The notes beneath the pieces are model-generated. The model did not search any database. It saw nothing but the letters and a program-made list of their open reading frames with translations, and was not told the origin of the DNA. From assembly GCA_041658565.1 (NCBI GenBank), contig JBAZZY010000002.1:124001-188000 (forward strand): DNA of 64,000 bases, in the 5' to 3' direction. Both the position numbers and the translations under genes were made by a program. Positions within the stretch are counted from its first letter, which is position 1; every line of letters begins with the position of its first letter. Below are positions 35,362-43,894 of the stretch, piece after piece. This DNA is from Actinomycetota bacterium (GTDB lineage Bacteria > Actinomycetota > AC-67).

Positions 35362-36732
35362 GTGAAGCAGGAGCCTAAGCACATATCTGCGACAAACCGA
35401 GGGCTCGCCGATCCGAAGGATCGGCTGTTTGTGGTCGCGCTCGTCGTCCAACTCCTCGTATCGACCGTGCTCGGTGCCGCCATCGTGGGGGCGGTGAACC
35501 GAGCCGGGGACGCTCCCGTTCAGGTCGTCCATGAGTTGCCGAGCCAGAGCGTCCAGCCTTCGGTTCAGCCCACCGGGTCATCGGGATCCAGGACGATGAC
35601 CACGGTCCTCGGCGGCCGGAAGGTGACCACGGACCAAACGGTCGGGGTCAGCGCCGGCGAGATCAAGATAGGTGGCTTGTTCACTCTGTCCGGCCCGGGT
35701 GACGGGACGGTCGCACTGCACGCGGTTCAGGCCTACTTCAACATGGTCAATGCGACCGGCGGAGTTCACGGTCGCAAGCTTCGCTACGTTACGCGGGACG
35801 ACAAGTTCGACCCATCCATCGGCTTCGCCGCGACGAAGGACCTTGCGGAGAACCAGAAGGTCTTCGCGATGGCCTCGTGGGTAGCGCCCAACAGCGAGAA
35901 CGACCAGACAATCAAGTACCTCACCGATCGCGGGATCCCCCTTGTGGGGAACTTCGGGCAGCCGGCGGAGTACAAGAGCCGGATTTCATACCCGTTTTCC
36001 GCCAACTGGACCGTGTCTCCGCGGCTTGTCGTTCGACACCTCGCGAAGGTGTTGGGAATGAAGAAGATCGCGCTCGTGTGGGTCCACTTGACGAATGAGA
36101 TCGACGGGATCGTCACCTCCAGCGCGAATGACGAGGCGGCGAAGTGGGGCGCCAAGATCGTCTACACCGAAGCCGCCGACGTCGCCAAGCCCGTTTACGA
36201 CGACACTGTCGTCAACGCCCAAGGCAACGGCGCGGACGGTATGGGCACGATCCTTGATGCGTTCTCGGCCTCGCGTTACTGGCAGAGTTTTGCCCGCGGT
36301 TCGTGGCGCCCGCCACAGGTCGGATACGCGTTCGCCATGGATCCCCAGCCGACTCAGGTGATTCCGTCCGGGTACGAAGAGGTCTATGGGATTCAGGAAA
36401 TGGAACTGCCCGGCAATCAGACGCCGCCGGTCGCGGAGTACTTGGCGAAGATGAAGAAGTACTACCCCGGCGACATGGACAAGTTGAGCTGGGGTTCGGA
36501 GCTGACGTGGCTGGGGGCCAAGATGCTCGTCGCCGGTCTTGAGCGCGCCGGACCGAACCCGACGCGCGAGGGTTTGCTCGCGGCGTTCGACTCGATGACC
36601 GATTTCGATTCCGGGTTCGCTCCCCCCTACACCATCCGGCCGGGGAACCACGACTTCATCAACTGCATGAAGGCCGCCAAGCTCACCAGCACGCGGACCT
36701 GGGTGCAGTCCTCAGACTGGTTCTGTGTCTGA
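35362..36732 (+). CDS. LIV-type substrate-binding protein with N-terminal membrane anchor (cluster 3)
   Basis: A 456-residue binding protein of the Peripla_BP_6 family. Unlike the two others here it has no lipobox cysteine. Instead a cytoplasmic N-terminal tail of about 21 residues precedes a single hydrophobic helix (about 22-46) and an extracellular linker, so it is anchored as a type II membrane protein. The ligand domain begins near GVSAGEIKIGGLF. GTG 35362 is the only reasonable start. It overlaps the permease gene by 8 bases. Ligand unknown. Confidence 0.82.
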   Translation: MKQEPKHISATNRGLADPKDRLFVVALVVQLLVSTVLGAAIVGAVNRAGDAPVQVVHELPSQSVQPSVQPTGSSGSRTMTTVLGGRKVTTDQTVGVSAGEIKIGGLFTLSGPGDGTVALHAVQAYFNMVNATGGVHGRKLRYVTRDDKFDPSIGFAATKDLAENQKVFAMASWVAPNSENDQTIKYLTDRGIPLVGNFGQPAEYKSRISYPFSANWTVSPRLVVRHLAKVLGMKKIALVWVHLTNEIDGIVTSSANDEAAKWGAKIVYTEAADVAKPVYDDTVVNAQGNGADGMGTILDAFSASRYWQSFARGSWRPPQVGYAFAMDPQPTQVIPSGYEEVYGIQEMELPGNQTPPVAEYLAKMKKYYPGDMDKLSWGSELTWLGAKMLVAGLERAGPNPTREGLLAAFDSMTDFDSGFAPPYTIRPGNHDFINCMKAAKLTSTRTWVQSSDWFCV

Positions 36733-38671
36733 GATGGGCGCTCTCGCTCCGCTGATTGTCGCCGGGATCGTTCTGGGGTCGATGTACGCGCTCGCATCGC
36801 TCGGGCTCGTACTTATCTACCGCACGTCCGGGGTCGTCAACTTCGCGCAAGGTGCGATGGGCATGTTCGGCACCTTCGTTGCGTGGCAGATGATCGTGCA
36901 GTGGGGATGGCCCAAGCCGATCGGCGTGGTGCTGGCCGTCGCCTTCGGGGCGGTGATGGGGTACGTCGTCGAGCGCTTTACGATCCGCCCGTTGCGGGGA
37001 CCGCTGCCTCGGGTCGTGGTGACGCTCGGCTGGCTGCTGATGCTGCAAGCAGGTGCGGGGTTGCTGTGGGGCTTCAGCGGATTTCACGACCAGATCATCC
37101 TCTTCCCGATTCGAGGCATCGAGATCGCGGGCTTTGCGGTCGGCATCGACCAGATGATCCTGATCGCCATTACTGCCGCGCTGGCCGGTGGAATCGCGCT
37201 GGCGCTGAAGAAGACGTCCTTCGGGATCACGCTTCGTGCGGTTTCCGACGACATCGACTCCGCGCGGTTATTGGGTTTGCGCGCAACGCGAATCACTGCC
37301 GGGACGTGGATGATCGGTGGCGCCCTCGCGACGCTGGCCGGCATTCTGCTCTCGCCGTCTCAACCGCTGGACACGGTCCAGATGACATTGCTCATCACTC
37401 AGGCATATGCCGCGGCGATGGTCGGGCGCCTGGTGAGCCTGCCGCTCACGTTTGCCGGCGCGATGGTGCTCGGGGTGCTGCAAAACGTCGTCCCCCGATA
37501 CTGGACTGCGATCGGCACGCGCGAGTTTCTCGCCGTCGTGCTGATGATTGTCGTGCTGTGGGTTTCGCGGCGCGAGAGTCTTGCATCAAAGTTCGGCGGC
37601 GGTTGGGATCTCCTGGGCGCGCGCGCGGCCGGCCCGGGAAGAATCCTTCCGTGGGGAAGTCCTCCTTCGCATGCGGCGCGGCGAAACTTGCGTACCGCTG
37701 CGGGCGCTGCCGCAGTCGCCGCCGTTCTGATTTTCGTAGCCGTCGCGTCCTCGTCGTGGAGCACGACGATCGCCTTCGCCGCGACTTTTGCCCTGGGAGC
37801 TTTGTCGGTCGTCATTCTGACCGGGTACGTCGGGCAGGTGTCGCTCGCGCAGGCCGCATTCATGGGGTTCGGAGCATTCGTCACGGGCAAGCTCGTCGTG
37901 CAAGTGGGGATGTCGTTTTGGATCGCAATGCCGCTGGCCGCGCTCGCGACTGCGATGCTGGGTGTCGTCGTGGGCTTGCCCTCGCTGCGCGCGCGCGGGC
38001 TGCACCTGGCCGTCGTGACGCTGGCGATGGGTGTTGCCTTCGACAAGTTCGTGTTTAACCGCGTCGAGCTTGTCGGGAAAGGTGGATCCTGGACGTTCGA
38101 CCGGCCCTCCTTGTTCGGCATCGACTTGTCCTCGGATCGCGCCTGGGTCGTCGTATGCATCGCTTTCCTTCTGCTGTTCATGTGGGGAGCGGCGAACCTG
38201 CGCAACTCCAAGACCGGCAAGCTTCTGTCGGCGGTGCAGGGGAGCGAACTGGCGACCAGCGCACTCGGGTGGCCGGTCGCGCGCCTAAAGCTTCTCGGGT
38301 TTGCCGTTTCGGCATTCGTCGCAGGGTGCGCAGGAGCGCTTGTCGCTGCGACGTTCGAGGGTGCTTCGGCGATTCCGTTCGATTTTCGTCAGTCGATCGC
38401 ACTCATTGCCATCACGACCATTGCCGGGATCCGTTCGATTCCGGCGGTCGCGGTCGCCGGGGCGTTCCGGTTCGTTCTGCCTCGCGTCCTGGGCGGCAGC
38501 GGAGGCATGGACGACCTCATGACGGGGTTCGTGCTCATTCTTCAGGTCCTGCTGTTGCCGGGCGGAGTCGCCGGTGCCGTGCTGCGCCTCGAAAGTGCAT
38601 TCTGGGGAGTGTGGCCGAGTCGCCGGACGATGGGCGAGGAAGCTGCGGAGGTGACGCTTGGCGCTGCTTGA
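36725..38671 (+). CDS. Fused LIV ABC permeases (LivH-LivM), cluster 3
   Basis: A 648-residue membrane protein. Residues about 1-290 are LivH-like (GLVLIYRTSGVVNFAQGAMG near the start) and about 320-625 are LivM-like (GYVGQVSLAQAAFMGFGAF). Each half has about eight hydrophobic segments, so one polypeptide should form the whole membrane channel. GTG 36725 lies inside the end of the binding-protein gene; ATG 36734 is the alternative. Unlike cluster 1 no ATPase is attached. LivG follows with a 14-base overlap. Confidence 0.9.
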   Translation: MSEMGALAPLIVAGIVLGSMYALASLGLVLIYRTSGVVNFAQGAMGMFGTFVAWQMIVQWGWPKPIGVVLAVAFGAVMGYVVERFTIRPLRGPLPRVVVTLGWLLMLQAGAGLLWGFSGFHDQIILFPIRGIEIAGFAVGIDQMILIAITAALAGGIALALKKTSFGITLRAVSDDIDSARLLGLRATRITAGTWMIGGALATLAGILLSPSQPLDTVQMTLLITQAYAAAMVGRLVSLPLTFAGAMVLGVLQNVVPRYWTAIGTREFLAVVLMIVVLWVSRRESLASKFGGGWDLLGARAAGPGRILPWGSPPSHAARRNLRTAAGAAAVAAVLIFVAVASSSWSTTIAFAATFALGALSVVILTGYVGQVSLAQAAFMGFGAFVTGKLVVQVGMSFWIAMPLAALATAMLGVVVGLPSLRARGLHLAVVTLAMGVAFDKFVFNRVELVGKGGSWTFDRPSLFGIDLSSDRAWVVVCIAFLLLFMWGAANLRNSKTGKLLSAVQGSELATSALGWPVARLKLLGFAVSAFVAGCAGALVAATFEGASAIPFDFRQSIALIAITTIAGIRSIPAVAVAGAFRFVLPRVLGGSGGMDDLMTGFVLILQVLLLPGGVAGAVLRLESAFWGVWPSRRTMGEEAAEVTLGAA

Positions 38672-39521
38672 GGTCGCCGGCGTCGGCAAGCGCTTCGGAG
38701 GGCTGCAAGCCCTGCGGGACGTGTCGATGACGGTCAATCGCGGCGAGATCGTCGGTTTGATCGGGCCGAACGGCGCGGGAAAGACGACGCTGTTCAACTG
38801 CATCTCAGGACTGCTCCCCCCGACCGAGGGGTGCGTCGTCTTCGACGGCGTCGACATCACCGCGTGGCCGGTTCACACGCGCGCGCGCGCCGGCATCGCG
38901 CGGACGTTCCAGCTCGTGCAGACGCTGTCCGCGATGACCGTGCGGGACAACCTTGCAGTCGCCGCGCACACGCGCACGGCAGGCAATGTCGTCGCCGACG
39001 TACTGCGGTTGCCCTCCGGCCTCCGGGCCGGACGAGAGGCGAACGAACGAGCGCGCGTAGCCGCAGCCTTTATCGGGATCGAACATCTGCTGGACACGAT
39101 CGCCGGCGATCTGCCTTTCGGAATGCAGCGGCAGGTCGAGCTTGCGCGCGCGCTGTGTTTGCGCCCGCACCTGTTGCTGCTCGACGAGGCTGCGTCGGGG
39201 ATGGACTCGAAGGAGACTGCTGAGTTCGCGGAGATCGTGATGCGCGCGCGCGACGCGTTCCGCATGTCGATCTTGTGGATCGAGCACGACGTCCCGTTGA
39301 TTCGTGATGTGTGCGACTACACCTACGTGTTGGACTTCGGAGAGATGCTTGCCGAAGGAACGGCGGACGAAGTGACTCAGGACCCGCGAGTTCGAGAGGC
39401 GTATACCGGTTCTCCAATCGAAGAGCCGACGGGACAAGCCGACACGGAAACCGCACTGCTCGCGCAGCCGAAGAAGAAGGCGCGTGTGCGATCCGGACCG
39501 AAGGAGCGTGTGCGCGCGTGA
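38658..39521 (+). CDS. LIV ABC transporter ATP-binding protein (LivG-like, cluster 3)
   Basis: A 287-residue ATPase with Walker A GPNGAGKTT (about residue 38), the IARTFQLV stretch of LivG proteins, signature region LPFGMQRQVELARAL and Walker B LLLLDEA. A basic C-terminal tail rich in Lys/Arg (PKKKARVR) is unusual and may touch the membrane or nucleic acid. TTG 38658 is the start, with GGAGG 8 bases upstream. It overlaps LivF by 4 bases. Confidence 0.9.
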   Translation: MALLEVAGVGKRFGGLQALRDVSMTVNRGEIVGLIGPNGAGKTTLFNCISGLLPPTEGCVVFDGVDITAWPVHTRARAGIARTFQLVQTLSAMTVRDNLAVAAHTRTAGNVVADVLRLPSGLRAGREANERARVAAAFIGIEHLLDTIAGDLPFGMQRQVELARALCLRPHLLLLDEAASGMDSKETAEFAEIVMRARDAFRMSILWIEHDVPLIRDVCDYTYVLDFGEMLAEGTADEVTQDPRVREAYTGSPIEEPTGQADTETALLAQPKKKARVRSGPKERVRA

Positions 39522-40405
39522 GCGAGCCGCTGCTTCGCCTCCAAGATGTCCGCGTCTGGTACGGCCGCGTTCCCGCTCTCTTCGGAGTCAGCCTCGAAGT
39601 GGCTCCCGGGGAGGTTGTCGCCTTGCTTGGGCCGAACGGTGCCGGAAAGAGCACGACGTTGCGCGCGATTTCCGGTGTTGTGCGACCGGTGGGCTTGGTC
39701 GAGTTCGACGGCCGTCAGATCGATGGGCGCTCACCCGACACGATCGCGCGCCTCGGCATTGCGCAGGTCCCTGAAGGACGCGGCCTGTTCCCGTCGCTCA
39801 CGGTCATGGAGAACTTGCAGATCGGCGGCTACGTAGCGCCTCGCGGCACCGACGTTGCCGCCGAGATCGAGCGAGCGCTTTCCCTGTTTCCGGTTCTCGG
39901 CGCGCGCGCGCGCCAGCCGGCCGGCACTTTGTCGGGAGGTGAGCAGCAGATGCTCGCGATCGGGCGCGCGCTGATTTCGCGTCCAAGGTTGCTTCTGATC
40001 GATGAGCTTTCGCTCGGTCTTGCTCCCACCATCGTCGCGGGTCTCTTCTCGTTGATTCCGGAGATCGCGGCATCCGGGACGGCCGTTCTGCTGGTAGAGC
40101 AGTTCGTGGGACACGCGTTGAACGTCGCGTCCCGGGCGTACGTGCTCGAGAAGGGCGGGGTTTCGTGGGCGGGTCCGGCCGCTACGCTCGCCGATCGACG
40201 GGAGTTCGTCGAGGCTTCGTACCTGGGCAACGGACGCTCCGACCGGCGCGCGCGAAGAAGCGGTGCGACCCCGTTCGTCGAACAGGTAGCCGTCGACGTG
40301 CCCGTCGCCCAATTGCGCGCGCTTCAGCGGGAAGCGGCCGCCGGCGGAATTACCGTGGAGAGGATTCTCGCGGATCGGTTGCGGACTCCGGGAGGTGCGT
40401 CATGA
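39518..40405 (+). CDS. LIV ABC transporter ATP-binding protein (LivF-like) with C-terminal extension, cluster 3
   Basis: A 295-residue ATPase, about 50 residues longer than most LivF proteins. It has Walker A GPNGAGKST, the LivF hallmark VPEGRGLFPSLTV, signature LSGGEQQ and Walker B LLLIDE. The extra C-terminus (about 245-295) holds a short helical motif (VAQLRALQREAAAGG, then ITVERILADRL) resembling a ribbon-helix-helix or dimerisation segment. GTG 39518 overlaps the upstream stop. It overlaps the following surface-protein gene by 4 bases, so that gene is part of the same operon. Confidence 0.9.
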   Translation: MSEPLLRLQDVRVWYGRVPALFGVSLEVAPGEVVALLGPNGAGKSTTLRAISGVVRPVGLVEFDGRQIDGRSPDTIARLGIAQVPEGRGLFPSLTVMENLQIGGYVAPRGTDVAAEIERALSLFPVLGARARQPAGTLSGGEQQMLAIGRALISRPRLLLIDELSLGLAPTIVAGLFSLIPEIAASGTAVLLVEQFVGHALNVASRAYVLEKGGVSWAGPAATLADRREFVEASYLGNGRSDRRARRSGATPFVEQVAVDVPVAQLRALQREAAAGGITVERILADRLRTPGGAS

Positions 40406-41652
40406 GATTCAGGACGGCGATTGCGGCTGCGGCGTTCGCGACTTCCGCCGTTGCTTTCCCGATCGCAGGCACCGGAGCACACGCCGCCGAGGCTCCCGAT
40501 GGCGTGTACGGAGCAACTGCCGTCGGCTCCGGTCTGTCGGTGTTCGTGGACAGCGACGCGACCGGCGGGGCTTTCTACGCCGCCAACGCCGCGTTCCCAT
40601 TTGCTGAGGCCACCGTCGAGACGGGCTCGGTGAGTGAGGGGATCGCCTCCTACGCGTACGATCGCAACGCGGTCACCGGGTTGTACTCGGTCGGCTCGGC
40701 CACATTCCAGGCCAACGGTGGTCCCGCGTTCCCGGACATCCCGAACACCGCATCGGCTCGCTATCCGGCCGCTAAGCACTCGCAGGCGGATCTTGGAGAG
40801 GAGGCGGCGGTTGGTCCCGCGCTGGTGCGGGTGGCCCGAGCAACCGCCGACGTCAGCGCGGTGGAAGCCGCGGCCGACGCGCGCGCGGCTTCGTTCGACC
40901 TCCCCGATACCTTCTCGGCGTCGGTTCTGGAATCGCATTCGACTGCGGAAGCCCTCTCTCAAGGCTCCGGGGCGCACGCGGTTTCCCGCGTGCGGGATAT
41001 TTCCATCTCGGCAGGACTTGTTCGCATCGGCGAGGTCTATTCCGAGGCGCATGCGGTCGTGGACGGCTCGATGCGCACTGCGCGCACGGTGTTCCGCGTG
41101 ATCGATGCATCGGTGGGAGGCGTTCCCGTCACGATCGGCACAGATGGTGTGCGCGCGGCAGGCAATACCGATGGGGTTTCGGAAGGCGAACTCGAGCAGT
41201 TGAACCTTGCGCTTGCGCAGAACCTTACGTCCAACGGCATTGAGATCGCGATGGTGTCGGGACGCGAGTCAGAGGAAGCCGGCGCGTCGGCGCGCGCCGC
41301 CGGACTAAGCATTCAGATCCGCTGGCCGGCGGCCGCCGGAGCTCCCGGATCGACGGCGTTGGTGATGGTTGGGCGCGCGTCGGCCGACGCTTCGTTCTCG
41401 CCGCCTCCGCCGCCGCCTCCGCCGCCGCCTCCGCCGGTGATCGACGACCGACGAGTCGTCACGACGGTCTTCTACGACGCTCCGCCGCTCGTTCCGCCCG
41501 TTTCCGAGGCTGCTCCACCTCCACCCCTTATGGTCGGAGCACGTCGCCTTCCGCCTGTTCCGCTGTTGTTCGGGCTCTGGCAGGTCTCGACGTTCGGGTG
41601 GGTCGCCATTGCGTGGTGGCGTCGGCGCGTTCCCAAGGGAGGGCTTGCGTGA
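40402..41652 (+). CDS. Secreted, C-terminally membrane-anchored protein linked to LIV cluster 3
   Basis: A 416-residue protein of unknown family. It has a signal peptide ending around AHAAEA, a Ser/Ala/Val-rich extracellular part, a run of 12 prolines (about residues 334-345), a proline-rich stalk and a C-terminal helix (about 388-407) with a basic tail. Residues about 228-330 contain GGVPVTIGTDGVRAAG, an acidic helix with LEQLNLALAQNL, and SIQIRWP, in the same order as the matching section of the protein at 33439. ATG 40402 has GGGAGG 6 bases upstream and overlaps LivF by 4 bases. It overlaps the next gene too. Function inferred only from context. Confidence 0.6.
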   Translation: MRFRTAIAAAAFATSAVAFPIAGTGAHAAEAPDGVYGATAVGSGLSVFVDSDATGGAFYAANAAFPFAEATVETGSVSEGIASYAYDRNAVTGLYSVGSATFQANGGPAFPDIPNTASARYPAAKHSQADLGEEAAVGPALVRVARATADVSAVEAAADARAASFDLPDTFSASVLESHSTAEALSQGSGAHAVSRVRDISISAGLVRIGEVYSEAHAVVDGSMRTARTVFRVIDASVGGVPVTIGTDGVRAAGNTDGVSEGELEQLNLALAQNLTSNGIEIAMVSGRESEEAGASARAAGLSIQIRWPAAAGAPGSTALVMVGRASADASFSPPPPPPPPPPPPVIDDRRVVTTVFYDAPPLVPPVSEAAPPPPLMVGARRLPPVPLLFGLWQVSTFGWVAIAWWRRRVPKGGLA

Positions 41653-41912
41653 GCTTTCGCGGTCGCTTGGACCCTGAGCCGCAATCGTGTGGCGGATGCG
41701 GGATTCCGTTCCGCGCGGAGTACACGCGCGGGCACTGTCCGGTGTGCGATTGGGCGGCTCCTTCGGATGACATCGCAGCGCGATTGCCCGCACGGCTCCA
41801 GGGTCCCGTTCGCATGATCAGGCAACGATGGGCGGTGGTTCTACTCGGGGTCGCCGTGGCGGGAAACATCGCGGTCCTGGTCGTGGTGTCGGTGGCTACC
41901 GGGTCACGCTGA
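41649..41912 (+). CDS. Small zinc-ribbon membrane protein
   Basis: An 87-residue protein. Two cysteine pairs (CGGCG and CPVCDW, 16 residues apart) form a zinc ribbon near the N-terminus; a single hydrophobic helix lies at about residues 61-83. GTG 41649 overlaps the upstream stop (GTGA), coupling it to the surface protein, in the same position as the small membrane protein after cluster 2. It may be a helper of that protein. No family recognised. Confidence 0.6.
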   Translation: MSFRGRLDPEPQSCGGCGIPFRAEYTRGHCPVCDWAAPSDDIAARLPARLQGPVRMIRQRWAVVLLGVAVAGNIAVLVVVSVATGSR

Positions 41913-41974
41913 GGGTGAAGGGCGAGGTTCGCTGAGAACGTCTGACGGTCCGCGCGCGCGGAAGGAGAATGACA

Positions 41975-42691
41975 ATGCCGGCAATTCCTAGGGTTTCCCC
42001 GCTGTATCCGGACCCGCCGTACTTGTACGAGGGGTCGAGGATGGCCGTCGCGATGTACCGGATTCCCCCCGAGAGCGCGCAGGCGCTTTTGCCTCAAGGC
42101 ATGCAGTTCGGCGGTCTCGAAGCCTGTCTGGCCATCTTCGCCGACTACCAGACCTCGACGGTCGGGGCCTACCACGAGGTCGTCTTCCTGGTGTCGGCCG
42201 AGTACGAAGGCGTTCACGGGTTCTTCTGCCCGTTCATCTACGTCACGACCGACGCGACCCTTGCCTCGGGACGAGAGATCTGGGGGTTCCCAAAGAAGAT
42301 CGCCAAGATCTCGGTGGACAAGAAGGGTGACTCGGTCTCGGCGTCGATCACGCGCGCGGGAGCCTCAATCGAGCTGCGCGCGTCGGTGACCAACTCCGCC
42401 GACCCGGCGATGGTGTCGGCCCTTACCGCCATGCCGACGTTCAACGAGAAGATCATCCCCTCGGCCGACGGCCTGGGAGTCGACGTGAGCGCGATCACAT
42501 CGACCTCGATGACCCTAACTCCGTCCGTCGCGCTGGCGGGTCCGGGAACCATCAAGATCTCAGGCGGGCCTCAGGATGCGTGGGATCTGCTTATCCCTGA
42601 GGGGGACGTTAACGACGTCGCGGCCTTCTGGGTGGAAGCCGATGCCGTGCTCCCAGCGGCCACCGTCGTCGGTAAGGCCGTCTTGCGGTAG
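41975..42691 (+). CDS. Acetoacetate decarboxylase-family protein
   Basis: A 238-residue protein with the acetoacetate-decarboxylase fold. The motif GREIWGFPKKIAKI (about residues 106-119) contains the lysine pair that forms the Schiff base in true decarboxylases, and the EVVF and PFIYV strands are as expected. True activity would release CO2 from acetoacetate, giving acetone; many family members act on other keto-acids. ATG 41975 has AAGGAG 8 bases upstream; ATG 41969 is too close. It stands alone after LIV cluster 3, separated by 62 bases. Confidence 0.8.
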   Translation: MPAIPRVSPLYPDPPYLYEGSRMAVAMYRIPPESAQALLPQGMQFGGLEACLAIFADYQTSTVGAYHEVVFLVSAEYEGVHGFFCPFIYVTTDATLASGREIWGFPKKIAKISVDKKGDSVSASITRAGASIELRASVTNSADPAMVSALTAMPTFNEKIIPSADGLGVDVSAITSTSMTLTPSVALAGPGTIKISGGPQDAWDLLIPEGDVNDVAAFWVEADAVLPAATVVGKAVLR

Positions 42692-42718
42692 TTTGCGGGT
42701 GGGCCGGGAACTAGGGGA

Positions 42719-42736
42719 CTAGCCCGATAGGGCTAG
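42719..42736. terminator. Stable hairpin after the decarboxylase gene
   Basis: CTAGCCC, loop GATA, GGGCTAG: a perfect 7-bp stem with a tetraloop, 28 bases after the stop codon. It lacks a T-run, so it may be a terminator of the actinobacterial kind or an mRNA-stabilising hairpin. Confidence 0.5.
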
Positions 42737-42813
42737 GAATACGAGACATACCTTCCAGTCCGGAACCGCATCGGTTGACCGCCTTAGGAAGAGCCCTCAA
42801 CATATGAACTGCT

Positions 42814-42829
42814 TGTGAACGCGATCACA
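42814..42829. promoter_or_regulatory. CRP/FNR-family binding site upstream of the multiheme cytochrome
   Basis: TGTGA, six bases (ACGCGA), TCACA: a perfect match to the CRP consensus, also used by the actinobacterial regulator GlxR. It is centred about 74 bases before the cytochrome start. A TTATCG hexamer at 42851-42856 lies at the distance expected for a -10 if the protein activates from -41.5. Regulator identity is not known; no CRP-family gene is in the window. Confidence 0.65.
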
Positions 42830-42895
42830 ATTCATACTCGTGTGGGCGAGTTATCGGGTCGGTAGCGGCCGGCCCGGCGGAAAGAGAGGCTGTTA

Positions 42896-43801
42896 ATGAA
42901 GCTCAGCAAGATCATGGCTGCGCCGCTTGCTGCGGCCATCCTCGGGGGACTCCTAGTTGCGGCACCGACCTTGTCCAGGGCGGCGGACAGCTCCTGTGCA
43001 ACGAGCTGCCACAACAACCCATCCAGCAGTGCTCCTCAGATCATCAAGCCGGTCACGGTTCAGAGCGCGCGGGACTGGCTGTCGACGGCGGGGCAGGGCA
43101 GCGGCAAGTGGACCGAGCGCGGCACGCACTCGGTTGATCAGCTCGCCGACTGCGGCCAGTGCCACGTTTCCATCCCGGGCGCCCCTAGCCACACAGGCAC
43201 GGCCGGAGCCCAGAAGACGTTCGACTATCCCGCCGGAGCCGACCCGACGACGCCGGGGGCGGACTGTGCGACCGCGTGCCACAAGTGGGTGCCGAAGAAC
43301 ACGGAGGTTACGTCCCACGGGTTCCCCGGAACCGACGGCGTGGATCGTACTTACCAAGTGCTCGTGAACCCGGCGGACTTGCTCGCGCTTCCCAAGATCG
43401 GAAGCGATCCGGCGACCCCGACCAAGCACTCCGTGAACTTCGGAAAGAACGGGTGCGCAAACTGTCATGACGCGAAGCAGCACGGCGTCATCACCGAGTG
43501 CATCTCGTGCCACGCGTTTGGGGCAGGCTCCGCGGACTCCGCGGCGGCGTTGCCGGGCAAGATCAACCCGGATGACCCGAATGGATCTGCGGATTCAGCT
43601 GCGTTTGGAGTGCTTACGCTGAACATGCACGCCACACACATCCCCTTCCTGGCCGCCGAGCAGCCGGCTAACGACCCCAGCAGCCAGGGTCAGGCTCCGT
43701 GTTCGTACTGCCACGGGCCGGAGGGCAACGCGAAGCGGTCGTGCTGGAACTGCCATGTGTCGGGCCACAACCCGAGTGGCATTTACTTCAAGCCGGCGTA
43801 G
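42896..43801 (+). CDS. Multiheme c-type cytochrome (seven heme-binding motifs)
   Basis: A 301-residue exported protein with a signal peptide ending in SRAA. Seven covalent heme motifs are visible: five canonical CxxCH (CGQCH, CANCH, CISCH, CSYCH, CWNCH) and two with an extra residue (CATSCH, CATACH, i.e. CxxxCH). Many additional histidines could be distal ligands. It should carry electrons outside the cytoplasm. No partner oxidase or reductase gene is adjacent. The C-terminus has no anchor, so it is soluble or attached through a partner. ATG 42896 has AAAGAGAGG upstream. A strong terminator follows. Confidence 0.88.
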   Translation: MKLSKIMAAPLAAAILGGLLVAAPTLSRAADSSCATSCHNNPSSSAPQIIKPVTVQSARDWLSTAGQGSGKWTERGTHSVDQLADCGQCHVSIPGAPSHTGTAGAQKTFDYPAGADPTTPGADCATACHKWVPKNTEVTSHGFPGTDGVDRTYQVLVNPADLLALPKIGSDPATPTKHSVNFGKNGCANCHDAKQHGVITECISCHAFGAGSADSAAALPGKINPDDPNGSADSAAFGVLTLNMHATHIPFLAAEQPANDPSSQGQAPCSYCHGPEGNAKRSCWNCHVSGHNPSGIYFKPA

Positions 43802-43832
43802 CGGTATCGATAGCGATTCTCTAAGCAATCAT

Positions 43833-43859
43833 CGAACCCCCCGAATTCCGGGGGGTTCG
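43833..43859. terminator. Bidirectional intrinsic terminator
   Basis: A perfect 11-bp stem, CGAACCCCCCG (43833-43843) with CGGGGGGTTCG (43849-43859) and loop AATTC, followed on the plus strand by a T-containing stretch. It sits between convergent genes and should stop transcription from both the cytochrome and the minus-strand operon. Confidence 0.8.
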
Positions 43860-43894
43860 ATCTTGTTCGCGGGGTGTGGGGTTTGTGCGTCGCG

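Noticed and set aside
41395..41440. CCGCCT/CCGCCG repeats as a CRISPR or regulatory repeat
   Set aside because: They are in frame and encode the 12-proline stalk of the surface protein, with no spacers.
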